From: Leishmania mexicana MHOM/GT/2001/U1103
Lineage: Eukaryota; Euglenozoa; Kinetoplastea; Trypanosomatida; Trypanosomatidae
NCBI RefSeq assembly: GCF_000234665.1
Contig: NC_018309.1
Span: 97,507-161,506, forward strand
Direction of reading: 5' to 3'
Length of the DNA: 64,000 nucleotides
The notes below the pieces were generated by a model. It did not search any database. It was not told the DNA's origin and was given only the letters and a program-made list of their open reading frames with translations. This document shows, piece after piece, positions 34,382 through 43,161 of the stretch; position 1 is the first letter of the stretch; every line of letters begins with the position of its first letter. The translations under genes and the position numbers were made by a program.

Positions 34382-36757
34382 ATGTCTTCCCGCTCTTACT
34401 ACAGCGGCAGCGGGACGACCGCGGTGGTGCCACACAGCATCAGCATCTCGACTGCTGATACCACACCGCCACAGGCGCCGTCGTCGTACACGGAGCAGCC
34501 GTCGAGTGATCAGCAGCGCGAGTCAAATTTGCATCAAGCGACGGCCCCCATCCCCATGAGCCTGAGCAGCACTTTGAACAACAAGAGCCCCTCTGCTGTC
34601 GCTGCTGCTACGGCGGCGGCGCCATCATCACACGGCGGCGGCAGCAGCGGTCACAGTATCGGAGCAGCAGCGACAGCCGGGGGCAGTAGGCAGGCGAGCT
34701 GGAATAGCCCCTCGTTCGCGGAGGCGCTGCGCTACAGCAGCGGGGCAATCACGGCCGACGGCTACCCTCCAGCGCAGGCCCATAAGCAGCCATCGCATCC
34801 CTCGCTGCTGTCGCACAGCACAGACGTGGACGATGAGGGCGACGGCGCACAGCACGCGACGGTCAACGAGCCGCTCGAGTACTGTGGTGTGCATCTCCTG
34901 CCCGGTGTGGGGCAGATCGACTTCGACGAGGGCTACTACGTCGGCACGATCGACGAGAACGGCGAGATGACGGGCTACGGCAAGGCGACGTGGCACAGCG
35001 GTGACATGTACGAAGGCGAGTGGCTGAACGGCATGATGCATGGTAAGGGCACCTACACGTGGGCGGACGGCGACTACTACCAGGGCGACTACGTGAGAGG
35101 TCGCATGGAGGGTCATGGCGAGATGAAGGACGCCACGGGGCTGTACACGGGTGAGTGGGCAGACGACATGCGGCAAGGTTACGGGCGCATGTTGTACGCC
35201 GGCGGCAACGTGTACGAGGGCGAGTGGCTGGCAGGCATGCGGCACGGCTCTGGCAAGCTTGTCGAGCCCGCCGCGCACGTCACGTACGAAGGCGAGTTCA
35301 ACCGGAATGAAAAAGAGGGCCGTGGCGTGCAGACGAACTCTGACGGCGACGTCTACGAGGGCGAGTTCGCCCGCGGCAAACCGAACGGCCGCGGCACCTA
35401 TCTCTGGGCCGACGGTGCGCGCTACATCGGCATGTTCAAGGACGGCGTCAAGCACGGCGACGGGTGTGAGTGGCTCGCCAACGGCGATTGGGTTGCTGGG
35501 CTCTTTGTCGACGGCGAGCACGTGGACAGCCAATCGACGCGCCACAAGGCAACCGTCCTCACACCGGACAGTAGCGACGCCGATGGCGCAAGCGAGGAAG
35601 GAGCAGGTGACGGCGGCGCTGGCGGCAATCGGGGAAGCATTGGTCTCTCCGAATCGACGGCGGCCGCCGTACTCGCCCCTCTGGACGCTGAGAAGCTGCG
35701 CCGCATTGCAGATCAGGTGCACGCCCCGTCCTTCTCGATAAACGCGTCGCCAACAGCCATGAGGAGCCTCAGGAGCTCGTTGCGCAAGAGCAGCTCCTCG
35801 AACTACCAAGACTTCAGCGTCCTCGGCGGTTGGACTATCGAGGATGCATCGTCGCCGTTCTTGCGCTCTCTGGTGGCACCGCAGATGCTGCTGGACGACA
35901 GCGACCTCGAAGGCTGGACGCCGCTCAAGACGATCGGCAAGGGTAGCTTCGGTGCCGTGTACACGGCCCTCCTGCGCAACGGCCGCACGGTGTGCTGCAA
36001 GGTGATCGAGCTTGGCATTGTGGAGAGTGAGGAGGAGATGGAGAAGTTACGCAACGAGATTGCGCTGATGAGGCGGCTGCGGCACCCAAACTGCGTCCAG
36101 TACTACGGTAGTCTCGAGGACAAGGTGAAGAACACGTTGAACATCTTCATGGAGTACGTCAGCGGGGGCACGCTCACGAGCTTCGTGGCCAAGTTCAAGA
36201 GCATTCCGCTGGAGACGCTGCGGCAGTGGGTATACCAGATGGTGTGCGGCGTGAAATACCTGCATGAGTGCGGCATCGTGCACCGCGACATCAAGGGCGA
36301 CAACGTGCTCGTCTCCGTCGACGGCGTCGTGAAGCTGGCGGACTTCGGCTGTAGCAAGGCGATCGACGATGTCTGCAGCGCCACGCACGGTTGCTCGACG
36401 ATGGTCGGCACGCCGTACTGGATGGCCCCGGAGGTGATCAAGTGCGAGGCTGGCGGCTACGGTGTAAAGAGCGACATCTGGTCCATTGGCTGCACGATCG
36501 TCGAGATGTTGACAGGCAAGCCGCCGTGGCCGGAGTGCAACTCGATGTGGGCCGCCGTGTACAAGATCGCGAACTCAACAGGGCTGCCGACGGAGATACC
36601 GCCCGACATCGACCCGGAGCTGATGAATCTCCTGCAGAAGTGTTTTGAGCGCAACCCGAAGCTGCGCCCGACAGCCGCAGAGATGCTGAGTCACCCGTTC
36701 TTGGCCAAGGTGACCGAGGGAGTCACTTCACCGCTCGAGGACAGCAGGCGCAAGTGA
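34382..36757 (+). CDS. MRK1: MORN-repeat protein kinase, STE11/MEKK-like
   Basis: A 791-aa protein joining MORN repeats to a serine/threonine kinase. Residues 1-165 are Ser/Thr/Ala-rich and likely disordered. Residues about 185-375 hold around eight MORN repeats of the YEGEWLNGMMHGKGTY type, which form a beta-strand sheet often binding membrane or scaffold proteins. The kinase runs from about 510 to 780: glycine loop GKGSFGAVY near 518, catalytic Lys in CCKVIE, catalytic loop HRDIKGDN near 633, DFG near 654, activation segment GTPYWMAPE, and DIWSIGCT. GTPYWMAPE plus HRDIKGDN place it in the STE group near MEKK/STE11. All catalytic residues are present, so it should be active. I recall a Leishmania chromosome 5 kinase called MRK1 (MEKK-related) with this context; the symbol rests on memory. 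The start is the ATG after the long pyrimidine-rich leader. Confidence 0.92.
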   Translation: MSSRSYYSGSGTTAVVPHSISISTADTTPPQAPSSYTEQPSSDQQRESNLHQATAPIPMSLSSTLNNKSPSAVAAATAAAPSSHGGGSSGHSIGAAATAGGSRQASWNSPSFAEALRYSSGAITADGYPPAQAHKQPSHPSLLSHSTDVDDEGDGAQHATVNEPLEYCGVHLLPGVGQIDFDEGYYVGTIDENGEMTGYGKATWHSGDMYEGEWLNGMMHGKGTYTWADGDYYQGDYVRGRMEGHGEMKDATGLYTGEWADDMRQGYGRMLYAGGNVYEGEWLAGMRHGSGKLVEPAAHVTYEGEFNRNEKEGRGVQTNSDGDVYEGEFARGKPNGRGTYLWADGARYIGMFKDGVKHGDGCEWLANGDWVAGLFVDGEHVDSQSTRHKATVLTPDSSDADGASEEGAGDGGAGGNRGSIGLSESTAAAVLAPLDAEKLRRIADQVHAPSFSINASPTAMRSLRSSLRKSSSSNYQDFSVLGGWTIEDASSPFLRSLVAPQMLLDDSDLEGWTPLKTIGKGSFGAVYTALLRNGRTVCCKVIELGIVESEEEMEKLRNEIALMRRLRHPNCVQYYGSLEDKVKNTLNIFMEYVSGGTLTSFVAKFKSIPLETLRQWVYQMVCGVKYLHECGIVHRDIKGDNVLVSVDGVVKLADFGCSKAIDDVCSATHGCSTMVGTPYWMAPEVIKCEAGGYGVKSDIWSIGCTIVEMLTGKPPWPECNSMWAAVYKIANSTGLPTEIPPDIDPELMNLLQKCFERNPKLRPTAAEMLSHPFLAKVTEGVTSPLEDSRRK

Positions 36758-38528
36758 GGGGTGCGCACTATCATCATCTACCCGAACCCCTTCCACCCCA
36801 CCCCCGCTTACCCTCTCCTTCTCCCTCACAGACCACCCACTCCACCTGGCAAACCGTTGCCTTTCCGCTGTGGTTGCTTCCCTATTTCGTTGCGCTTTTC
36901 TCTCGCCTGCTTTTGTGTTGTTGACCGGCTCGTTGGCTGGTTCGTTGGCCGCCCGGCTGGCTGGTTGCTGCTTGTGCTTTGTAGCGTGTTCCTCCCCTCT
37001 CTCTCTCTTCTGTGCTTTGTTTTCGGTTCTCCAGTCGACACCCCTTTTCTTTCCCGAAGTTTGCGCCCCGCCGCGCCCCTCCCTTGTCCGCTGCGTCGCT
37101 CTTTCGTCTCGTGGCGCTCGGTATTATTATTTCGTTAAGTCCACACCACACCACACCACACCACACGCGAGCGCATCCCCCTCCCCTCCCCTCCCCACAC
37201 ACACACACACGCGCGCGATCTCTATTCGCCCGTTTCGTTATAACTTCCGCCTTCTCGCTATGTCTCCTCCCCGTCACCGCTTCCACAGTGCAGCCACCAT
37301 CACGGTCGCACCAACACCACCAACACCTCCCCGTTTTCCTTCCCTGTGCTCGTCCGCTTCTCAGATCCACCGTTGCTCGCACGCCGCCTCACACGTGAGA
37401 GGATCGCCTGTCATCTTTCCTTTTTCCGGTTGGCTCGTTGTCGGTCTGGTCGCGTGCGTACTCTGTGTGTGTGTGCCACCCCCCCCCCACCCCACCTCTC
37501 TCTCCCCACATCACCATCACCGGCCCTCCTCCCGCCCGTGTACTCGCGCGGCGCCTACGCGCCCCTGACACGGTTTTTGTTTTCCCGACGGGGGGGGCAC
37601 GAAGTAACGGAAGGGACTCGCTGGGAACGCTGCCGGGCCCGTCTTTGCGGGCCTGTGCGCGCGAGAGGGGGAGAGGGGGGAGGAGATAGCGAAGGGGAGA
37701 GCAGAAAGGGAACGCAATGGTGGACGTGCGGCTGCCGTGATGCCGCCACCGCCGCTGATGGTGATGATGATGATGTCTTCCCGTGGTAATGATGATTATC
37801 ACGTGTTGTGCCTCGCTTGGTTGTGGTGTTTTTCCCCTGCGTTGCGCGTAGACGATGTCTACCATAAAAGAAAAGGACCAAACGGAGGGGGGCGGGAGAG
37901 ACATCTTTTCCTTCGTGAGAGGATGCGCTCTGATCTAGGGGGGTGTCGGTCTTGCGGATACGCGCGCACATGCTTGCGTGCCAAGGGAGTCCTCGCGCGG
38001 GGTGCGGACTCTTCCAACCGCTCACGAGGCTGCATCACACAGGGGCTTGGTGGAATGGAGAGGAGGGGGAGGGTACCGTCGCTGCGCAAGGTGCCTTGTC
38101 GACGCCGTCACCGCGTCCCCTCCGTGCTTCCCCGTCCCACCGACCCCCCTCCCTCCCGGTTGGGCGACGTACCCATTGTGTATGCGTAACCGGGAGGGGA
38201 TCAGTCGCCCTGCAGCTCTCTGCACCCAACTGGGACGCAACACCGTTCTTGCCTCGACTCGACTCTGCCATTCATTCACCCAGGTCTTTCTCTGTGGCCG
38301 ACTGCAGTGGTGACCGCCGTGCACGCGCGTGCGCACACACCGCCCTAAGCGGCCTCACCCGGACACACACATACACATACACACACACACACGCATACAG
38401 GCAAGCATAGACGAGCACGGACAAGTCGGCACGTGCGCGACACCGTCGTGAAGACGCCGCAGCACCGTACGACTGGCGCGCCCATTTTTTTTTAGATCCC
38501 CCGCATTCTCCCCTCTGACCTTGGCACC
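36758..38528 (+). other. Intergenic region upstream of SMC2
   Basis: About 1.8 kb without a supported gene. Pyrimidine-rich 36780-37090, a (CCACA)n run at about 37140-37166, a (CA)n run near 37195-37210, and a (GAT)n stretch near 37757-37774. A tract ending GACTGCAG (AG at 38306-38307) is a candidate spliced-leader acceptor for SMC2. Confidence 0.45.
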
Positions 38529-41500
38529 ATGCGCGTAAAGAGCATCGTGATCGACGGCTTCAAGTCGTATGCGCACCGCAAGGAGCTGGCGGACCTCAGC
38601 CCGCACTTTAACGCCATCACCGGGCTCAATGGCAGTGGTAAGTCGAACATCTTCGACGCCATCTGCTTCGTTATGGGTATCACCAACCTGAAGCGCGTGC
38701 GTGCTGAGGACCCGCGGGAGCTGATTTTCCGCGCCGGCACGACCGGCGTGCACGCGGCGCGGGTGACGATCGAATTCGTGAACGATGACCCCGCCTCCGC
38801 CCCGCCGGGCTACAGCTGCGAGGAGTACCCGCTCATCACCATTGGCCGTCAGATCAAGCTCGGTGGGAGGCAGCAGTTCTTCTTCAACAACACTGTGTCG
38901 CTGCAAAGCAAAGTGAAGCGCTTCTTCGAGAGCATCAGTTTGAACGTCGACAACCCCCACTTCATGATCTTGCAGGGGACCGTGCACAAGCTGATCGGCA
39001 TGCGCTCGCAGGACATCCTGTCCCTCATCGAGGAGGCGGTCGGCACGAAGGCCTTTGATCATCGCCGCCGCACCGCCGAGACGCTCATACGCAACAAGGA
39101 GCGGAAGATGGAGGAGATCGACACGAACATCGAGGCACAGATCCGGCCGCTGCTGGAGACGATGCGGGCCGACCAGGAGGAGTACAACACGTTCCTGCAC
39201 AAGCGAGAGACGATGGAGGAAAAGGTGCGCTTCCGTGTCGCGCTGGACTACCACACGCATCGCACGAAGCACACAGAGGCGGAGGCCGCCATGGAGGCGC
39301 GCAAGGCCGACGTTCGGAACGCCAAGGCGCAGCTGCAGGCACTGCCGCGTCAGGAAGAGGAGGCAGCGCGTCGACTCCTGCAGGTGCAGGACTCCCTCAG
39401 CGCTCCTAGCGAGGCAGCCATCACGCTCCACGAGGAGGAAGATGAACTGAAGAAGGCGCACAGCCGCCTCGAAGGCCAGCTGGCCAGCTGCACAAAGTCG
39501 CTGAAGCAACTCGAGGCACAGCTCAAGAGTCTGCGGAAGGAGCAGGAGAGGCAGAGCACCAGCCAGGCGGCCTTCGCGGCACGGCAGCAGCAGCATGAGC
39601 AGCTGCTAGCGCAGATCAAGGAGGGGAAAGAGGCGTGCGCTAAACTGAGGAAGGGTCTCAAGCTCCTCCAATCCGGCGTACAGGCCAGCACCTCCGGTGT
39701 CTCGCTCGCCGAGGAGCGGCAGCAGGTGGACCTGCAGCTCATCGAGCAGCAGTCACGCGTGCGCCGCGCCACAGAGCGGGTTGAGGAGCTGGTGAAGCAG
39801 CAGCGGCGGGTCGAGGCGCACCAGGCCGAGGAGAGCGGCCGCGTGCGCCACCTAGAGCACGAGTACGCCAAGGCAACAGCGTCTCTCGAGAAGGCAAAGG
39901 CGGTGTACACCCCCTTGGCGCTGAAGCAGGAACGCAAGGAGGCCCTCGAGGCGGAGATCTCGTCGCTGAAGCGTGAGTACCAGGCCGAGTACGAGAACTT
40001 CCAGCGGCAGGTGAGCACGGCGACCGCGCGCAGCTACGACCTCGACTACAACCGCTACGCCTGCCCACCCGACACGGAGGACAAGGTGCTTGGACGCGTC
40101 GGCCAACTTATCACTCCGACCGATCCGCAGCACGCGCTGGGGCTCATGGTTGGCGCCCAGAACCAACTGCTACGCGTCGTCGTCACGGACGATCGCGTCG
40201 CCGAAGCCATCATCCGCAGTGGGCTGCGGCAACGCACCGCGTTCTTTGCCCTGGACAAGCTGCAACGTCAGCCAACACACTTCTCTATCGATGGCGCGAA
40301 GCTGCAGGCGGCGCGGCTCATTGCCGAGCAGCAGGGTGGCTGGGTGCACCGCGCACGGGATCTGGTCACGGTGCAGGAGGCCTCATCCCATCAGCAGCAG
40401 CAGCAGCAGCAGCTCAACGCTCTTGCGGACTTCGTGTTTGGCAACTTCCTTGTCTGCTCCAGTTTGCGGCTCGCGCAGGAGCTAGCCTACAACCCGTCCA
40501 TCAAGGCCAAGGCCGTCACCGTCGAGGGCGAGGTGGCCGAGCCGAACGGCTTGATGACGGGCGGGTCGACGCGGCAGCTACGCGACGTTTTCGCCGACCT
40601 CAAGACGTACACTGCTCAGAAACAGCCGCTCAAGGCGCTGCAGCAACGCACGCGCGCGCTGGAAGTCGAGTATGCCGCCCTGCGCGACACGCTCCGGCAA
40701 CGTCAGCACGACATCCAGGTATACAAAGCAGCGGAGGAGGCGGCGGAGCTGTCGAGGCAGCGCTACATCGTCGCCGCTAACAGTGCGCAGAGCGGTGCGG
40801 CGGAGCTGACGGAGCAGATGGAGCGCGAGCAGACCGCGCTCGCCGAGGCGCGCGAGAAAATAGAGGCCCTGCAGGCAAGGCAGCGCGAGTTGGCCACGCA
40901 AGCTCAGACGACAGACCTGAACGCAGTGCGGCGGGAAATGGAGGACCAACTCGCCGCAGCGGAGGCGCACGTGGCGCGGCTGATGGCCGATGAGGAGCGC
41001 GGCGCGGCGGAGTTCGAGCGACTCGAGGCAGACATGGAGCAACAGGCGGCGGACTTGTCTCGCAAAACACAAGACACGGAGGAGGATATGGTGCAGCAAC
41101 AGAGTCAGAAGCTGAAGCTGGCGGCGCAGGTCGAAGAGGTGATGCAGCAGCTGGCGGCGGTGCAGACGCGCTCGAAACAGAACGAGGAGCGGCGCCAGCG
41201 GCTGGAAACAGATATCGACGACGCCCAGGAGGAGCTGACGCGCCTCGCGGAGCGCAAGGTCACGCTCGACAACCTGGTCGAGAACGGCGAGGTGGAGCTG
41301 CGAGAACAGGGCCGATGCCTCGAGAGCCTGCGCCGCCACGTTCATGAGGCGGAGCAGCGCCACAGCTGGCTCCTCGAGGCGCGGGACACATTCGATCAAC
41401 CAGGCGGCCCATACGACTTCAGCGATGCGGCGCGCACGGCGGCCATCCTGCAGGAGCTGCGCGACGTCGAAGCGCGGGCTGCCGTGATGTCGAGCAAACT

Positions 41501-42167
41501 CTCGCAGAAGTCTGCTATCCTGTACGAGGAGCGGCGCCGCGAGTACGAGGAGCTCGTCAAGCAGCGCACCGCCCTCGGCGAGGACAAGGAGGCGATCCAG
41601 CGCTGCATCACCGAGATTGAGTCGAAGAAGTGGGGCGCGCTGGACCGCATGGTTGGCGTCGTCAGCTCCATCTTCGGTAAGCTCTTTGCCGCATGTCTGC
41701 CTGGCGCGACAGCGCAGCTGCTGGAGGAACGCGACGCGGCGAACCACCTCAGCGGCCTCGGTGTCCGTGTCTCCTTCAACGGGAAGCCGAGGGAATCACT
41801 GGCGGAGCTCAGCGGTGGTCAGCGCTCGCTGCTGGCGCTGTGTCTTATACTGGCCATCCTGCGCGTTCGCCCCGCCCCACTGTACATCCTGGATGAGGTG
41901 GACGCTGCCCTCGACCCCAGCCACACCCAGAACATTGGCCGCATGCTGCAGCTCTACTTCCCCCATTCACAGTTCCTTCTGGTGTCGCTGAAGGACGGCA
42001 TGTTCAACAATGCCAACGTGCTATACCACATTCGTAATACGCAAGGTTACTCGGAGGTGGCGCGCATCGAGCACAAGCCGCCGTCTCAGCAGACGGCCCC
42101 CGACAGCGACACGCCAAACGTGGCGAGCGGCGCTGAGAGAAAAGGCGCGGTGGCGTCGCCCGCGTAA
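38529..42167 (+). CDS. SMC2: Structural maintenance of chromosomes protein 2 (condensin SMC2)
   Basis: A 1212-aa SMC ATPase, the condensin subunit that pairs with SMC4 to compact and segregate chromosomes. The N-terminal head has VIDGFKSYA and Walker A GLNGSGKSN at 32-40. Coiled coil runs from about 165 to 505. The hinge spans roughly 515-680, from DKVLGRVGQL to EPNGLMTGG. A second coiled coil follows to about 1040. The C-terminal head carries the signature LSGGQRSLLALCL near 1093 and Walker B LYILDEVDAALD near 1118. The N-terminus (FNAITGLNGSGKSNIFDAIC, with MGI and VRA just after) matches SMC2 rather than SMC1, 3 or 4. Length is typical (about 1200). The start at 38529 gives the canonical MRVKSIVIDGFKSY opening. 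The acidic/basic tail past 1180 is non-conserved. Large frames on the opposite strand (38355-39596, 40578-41747) are shadows of this coding sequence. Confidence 0.97.
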   Translation: MRVKSIVIDGFKSYAHRKELADLSPHFNAITGLNGSGKSNIFDAICFVMGITNLKRVRAEDPRELIFRAGTTGVHAARVTIEFVNDDPASAPPGYSCEEYPLITIGRQIKLGGRQQFFFNNTVSLQSKVKRFFESISLNVDNPHFMILQGTVHKLIGMRSQDILSLIEEAVGTKAFDHRRRTAETLIRNKERKMEEIDTNIEAQIRPLLETMRADQEEYNTFLHKRETMEEKVRFRVALDYHTHRTKHTEAEAAMEARKADVRNAKAQLQALPRQEEEAARRLLQVQDSLSAPSEAAITLHEEEDELKKAHSRLEGQLASCTKSLKQLEAQLKSLRKEQERQSTSQAAFAARQQQHEQLLAQIKEGKEACAKLRKGLKLLQSGVQASTSGVSLAEERQQVDLQLIEQQSRVRRATERVEELVKQQRRVEAHQAEESGRVRHLEHEYAKATASLEKAKAVYTPLALKQERKEALEAEISSLKREYQAEYENFQRQVSTATARSYDLDYNRYACPPDTEDKVLGRVGQLITPTDPQHALGLMVGAQNQLLRVVVTDDRVAEAIIRSGLRQRTAFFALDKLQRQPTHFSIDGAKLQAARLIAEQQGGWVHRARDLVTVQEASSHQQQQQQQLNALADFVFGNFLVCSSLRLAQELAYNPSIKAKAVTVEGEVAEPNGLMTGGSTRQLRDVFADLKTYTAQKQPLKALQQRTRALEVEYAALRDTLRQRQHDIQVYKAAEEAAELSRQRYIVAANSAQSGAAELTEQMEREQTALAEAREKIEALQARQRELATQAQTTDLNAVRREMEDQLAAAEAHVARLMADEERGAAEFERLEADMEQQAADLSRKTQDTEEDMVQQQSQKLKLAAQVEEVMQQLAAVQTRSKQNEERRQRLETDIDDAQEELTRLAERKVTLDNLVENGEVELREQGRCLESLRRHVHEAEQRHSWLLEARDTFDQPGGPYDFSDAARTAAILQELRDVEARAAVMSSKLSQKSAILYEERRREYEELVKQRTALGEDKEAIQRCITEIESKKWGALDRMVGVVSSIFGKLFAACLPGATAQLLEERDAANHLSGLGVRVSFNGKPRESLAELSGGQRSLLALCLILAILRVRPAPLYILDEVDAALDPSHTQNIGRMLQLYFPHSQFLLVSLKDGMFNNANVLYHIRNTQGYSEVARIEHKPPSQQTAPDSDTPNVASGAERKGAVASPA

Positions 42168-43161
42168 GCAGAGTACGCACACACTCCCGTGGTCCATGCA
42201 GCAGCAGCGGCTGCGTGCGTGTACGTGTACGTGTACGTGTGTGCATACTCCGGAGAATGATAAATTTGCCTTCGTCTTTCCAGCGTGCGCCCGCATTCTG
42301 CCCGACGGCACATGAGTTCAAGCGCCATGCTACTCAAGCCTGTACCCCCACCCCTTTCCATCCCCGGCCCTTCACAGGCCCAGGCCCCCACTTCCCTCCC
42401 CCCCCCTGCGGCGCGAAGCAGCCGCGGAGACACACGCGGCGGAGCGGTGCGCCGGCCCTGCCGTCCCCGCATGGCCCCCCTGCACCGAACTCTACCCCGC
42501 ACCCTTGGTGCATCTCTCGCGGGGTGGCGCAGGCGTGTTCGCTGTCGCGGGCCGCCCAGGCGGCGCTACGTTTGCCAGCGCTGGGTCCCGCGGTGCCGCC
42601 CACTGCGAGGCGTGTGTGCGTGTGTCCTCTCCACCTCGTCGTGGGAGGAGGAGGAGGAGGGGGGGGACAGAAAAATGAGGAACAACAGCGAAAAATCGAA
42701 CTGCTTCTCGGCGCTGCATATCGGTGCGCTGTTCCTGTCATGTGATCGAAACCCTCACTGCAGAGAAGATACCGATTGCGACGCGGTGCGACAATGCTCG
42801 CGCGTCTCTCCCGCCGCACGAAGTTGGGACATGTGTGTCGGGTAGAGGGGAAGGGGCGCGTGCTCATGGATCACCCTGTGCGCGCGCGCGTTGCTGTGGA
42901 TGCTTCTCCCCGGCGATTGCCCTCCTCGCCGCTTGCCGTCATGCACGTCTGCCTCCGTCTCTATCCGACGCCACCCTTTTCCTCTCCCCACCTCACCCCC
43001 TCCACACCCACACACACACACGCGCGCGCGCGCACACCACAGGAACGCTCGATCACCCCCCCGCCGTTCATTGCAAACAGGCCCACGATATATACCGCCT
43101 GCTGCGCCCGTCACGTCTAACGACAGAGCGAGAGAGACCTAGGAGAGGCCACACCTCGTCA
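42168..43161 (+). other. Intergenic region with an embedded dispersed repeat
   Basis: 3' flank of SMC2 and 5' flank of CDC27, without a supported gene. It contains repeat copy A (see separate entry), pyrimidine-rich sequence at 42940-43010, and a (CA)n-(CG)n run at 43009-43036 followed by AG at 43041-43042, a candidate acceptor for the CDC27 mRNA. Confidence 0.5.
42345..42694 (-). repeat. Dispersed 3'-flank repeat, copy A (SIDER-like candidate)
   Basis: Reverse complement of a core found at about 55215-55475 and, with an internal deletion, at 59750-59885. Shared landmarks are the GGCGCGAAGCAGCCGCGGAG end, the GTGCATCTCTCGCGGGGTGG segment and the GACGAGGTGGAGAGGACACA block (here reversed). 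A 27-nt stretch at 42668-42694 is identical in reverse to 59707-59733. It lies about 180 nt after the SMC2 stop codon. Leishmania 3' UTRs commonly carry degenerate retroposons (SIDERs); membership is inferred from position and dispersion, not from a known signature. Confidence 0.75.

Noticed and set aside
34628..35809. 393-codon minus-strand frame opposite the MORN repeats
   Set aside because: Antisense shadow of GC-rich coding sequence with strong third-position bias.
38355..39596. 413-codon minus-strand frame over the start of SMC2
   Set aside because: Antisense shadow; SMC2 motifs on the + strand are unambiguous.
40578..41747. 389-codon minus-strand frame within SMC2
   Set aside because: Leucine/arginine-rich reverse shadow of the coiled coil.
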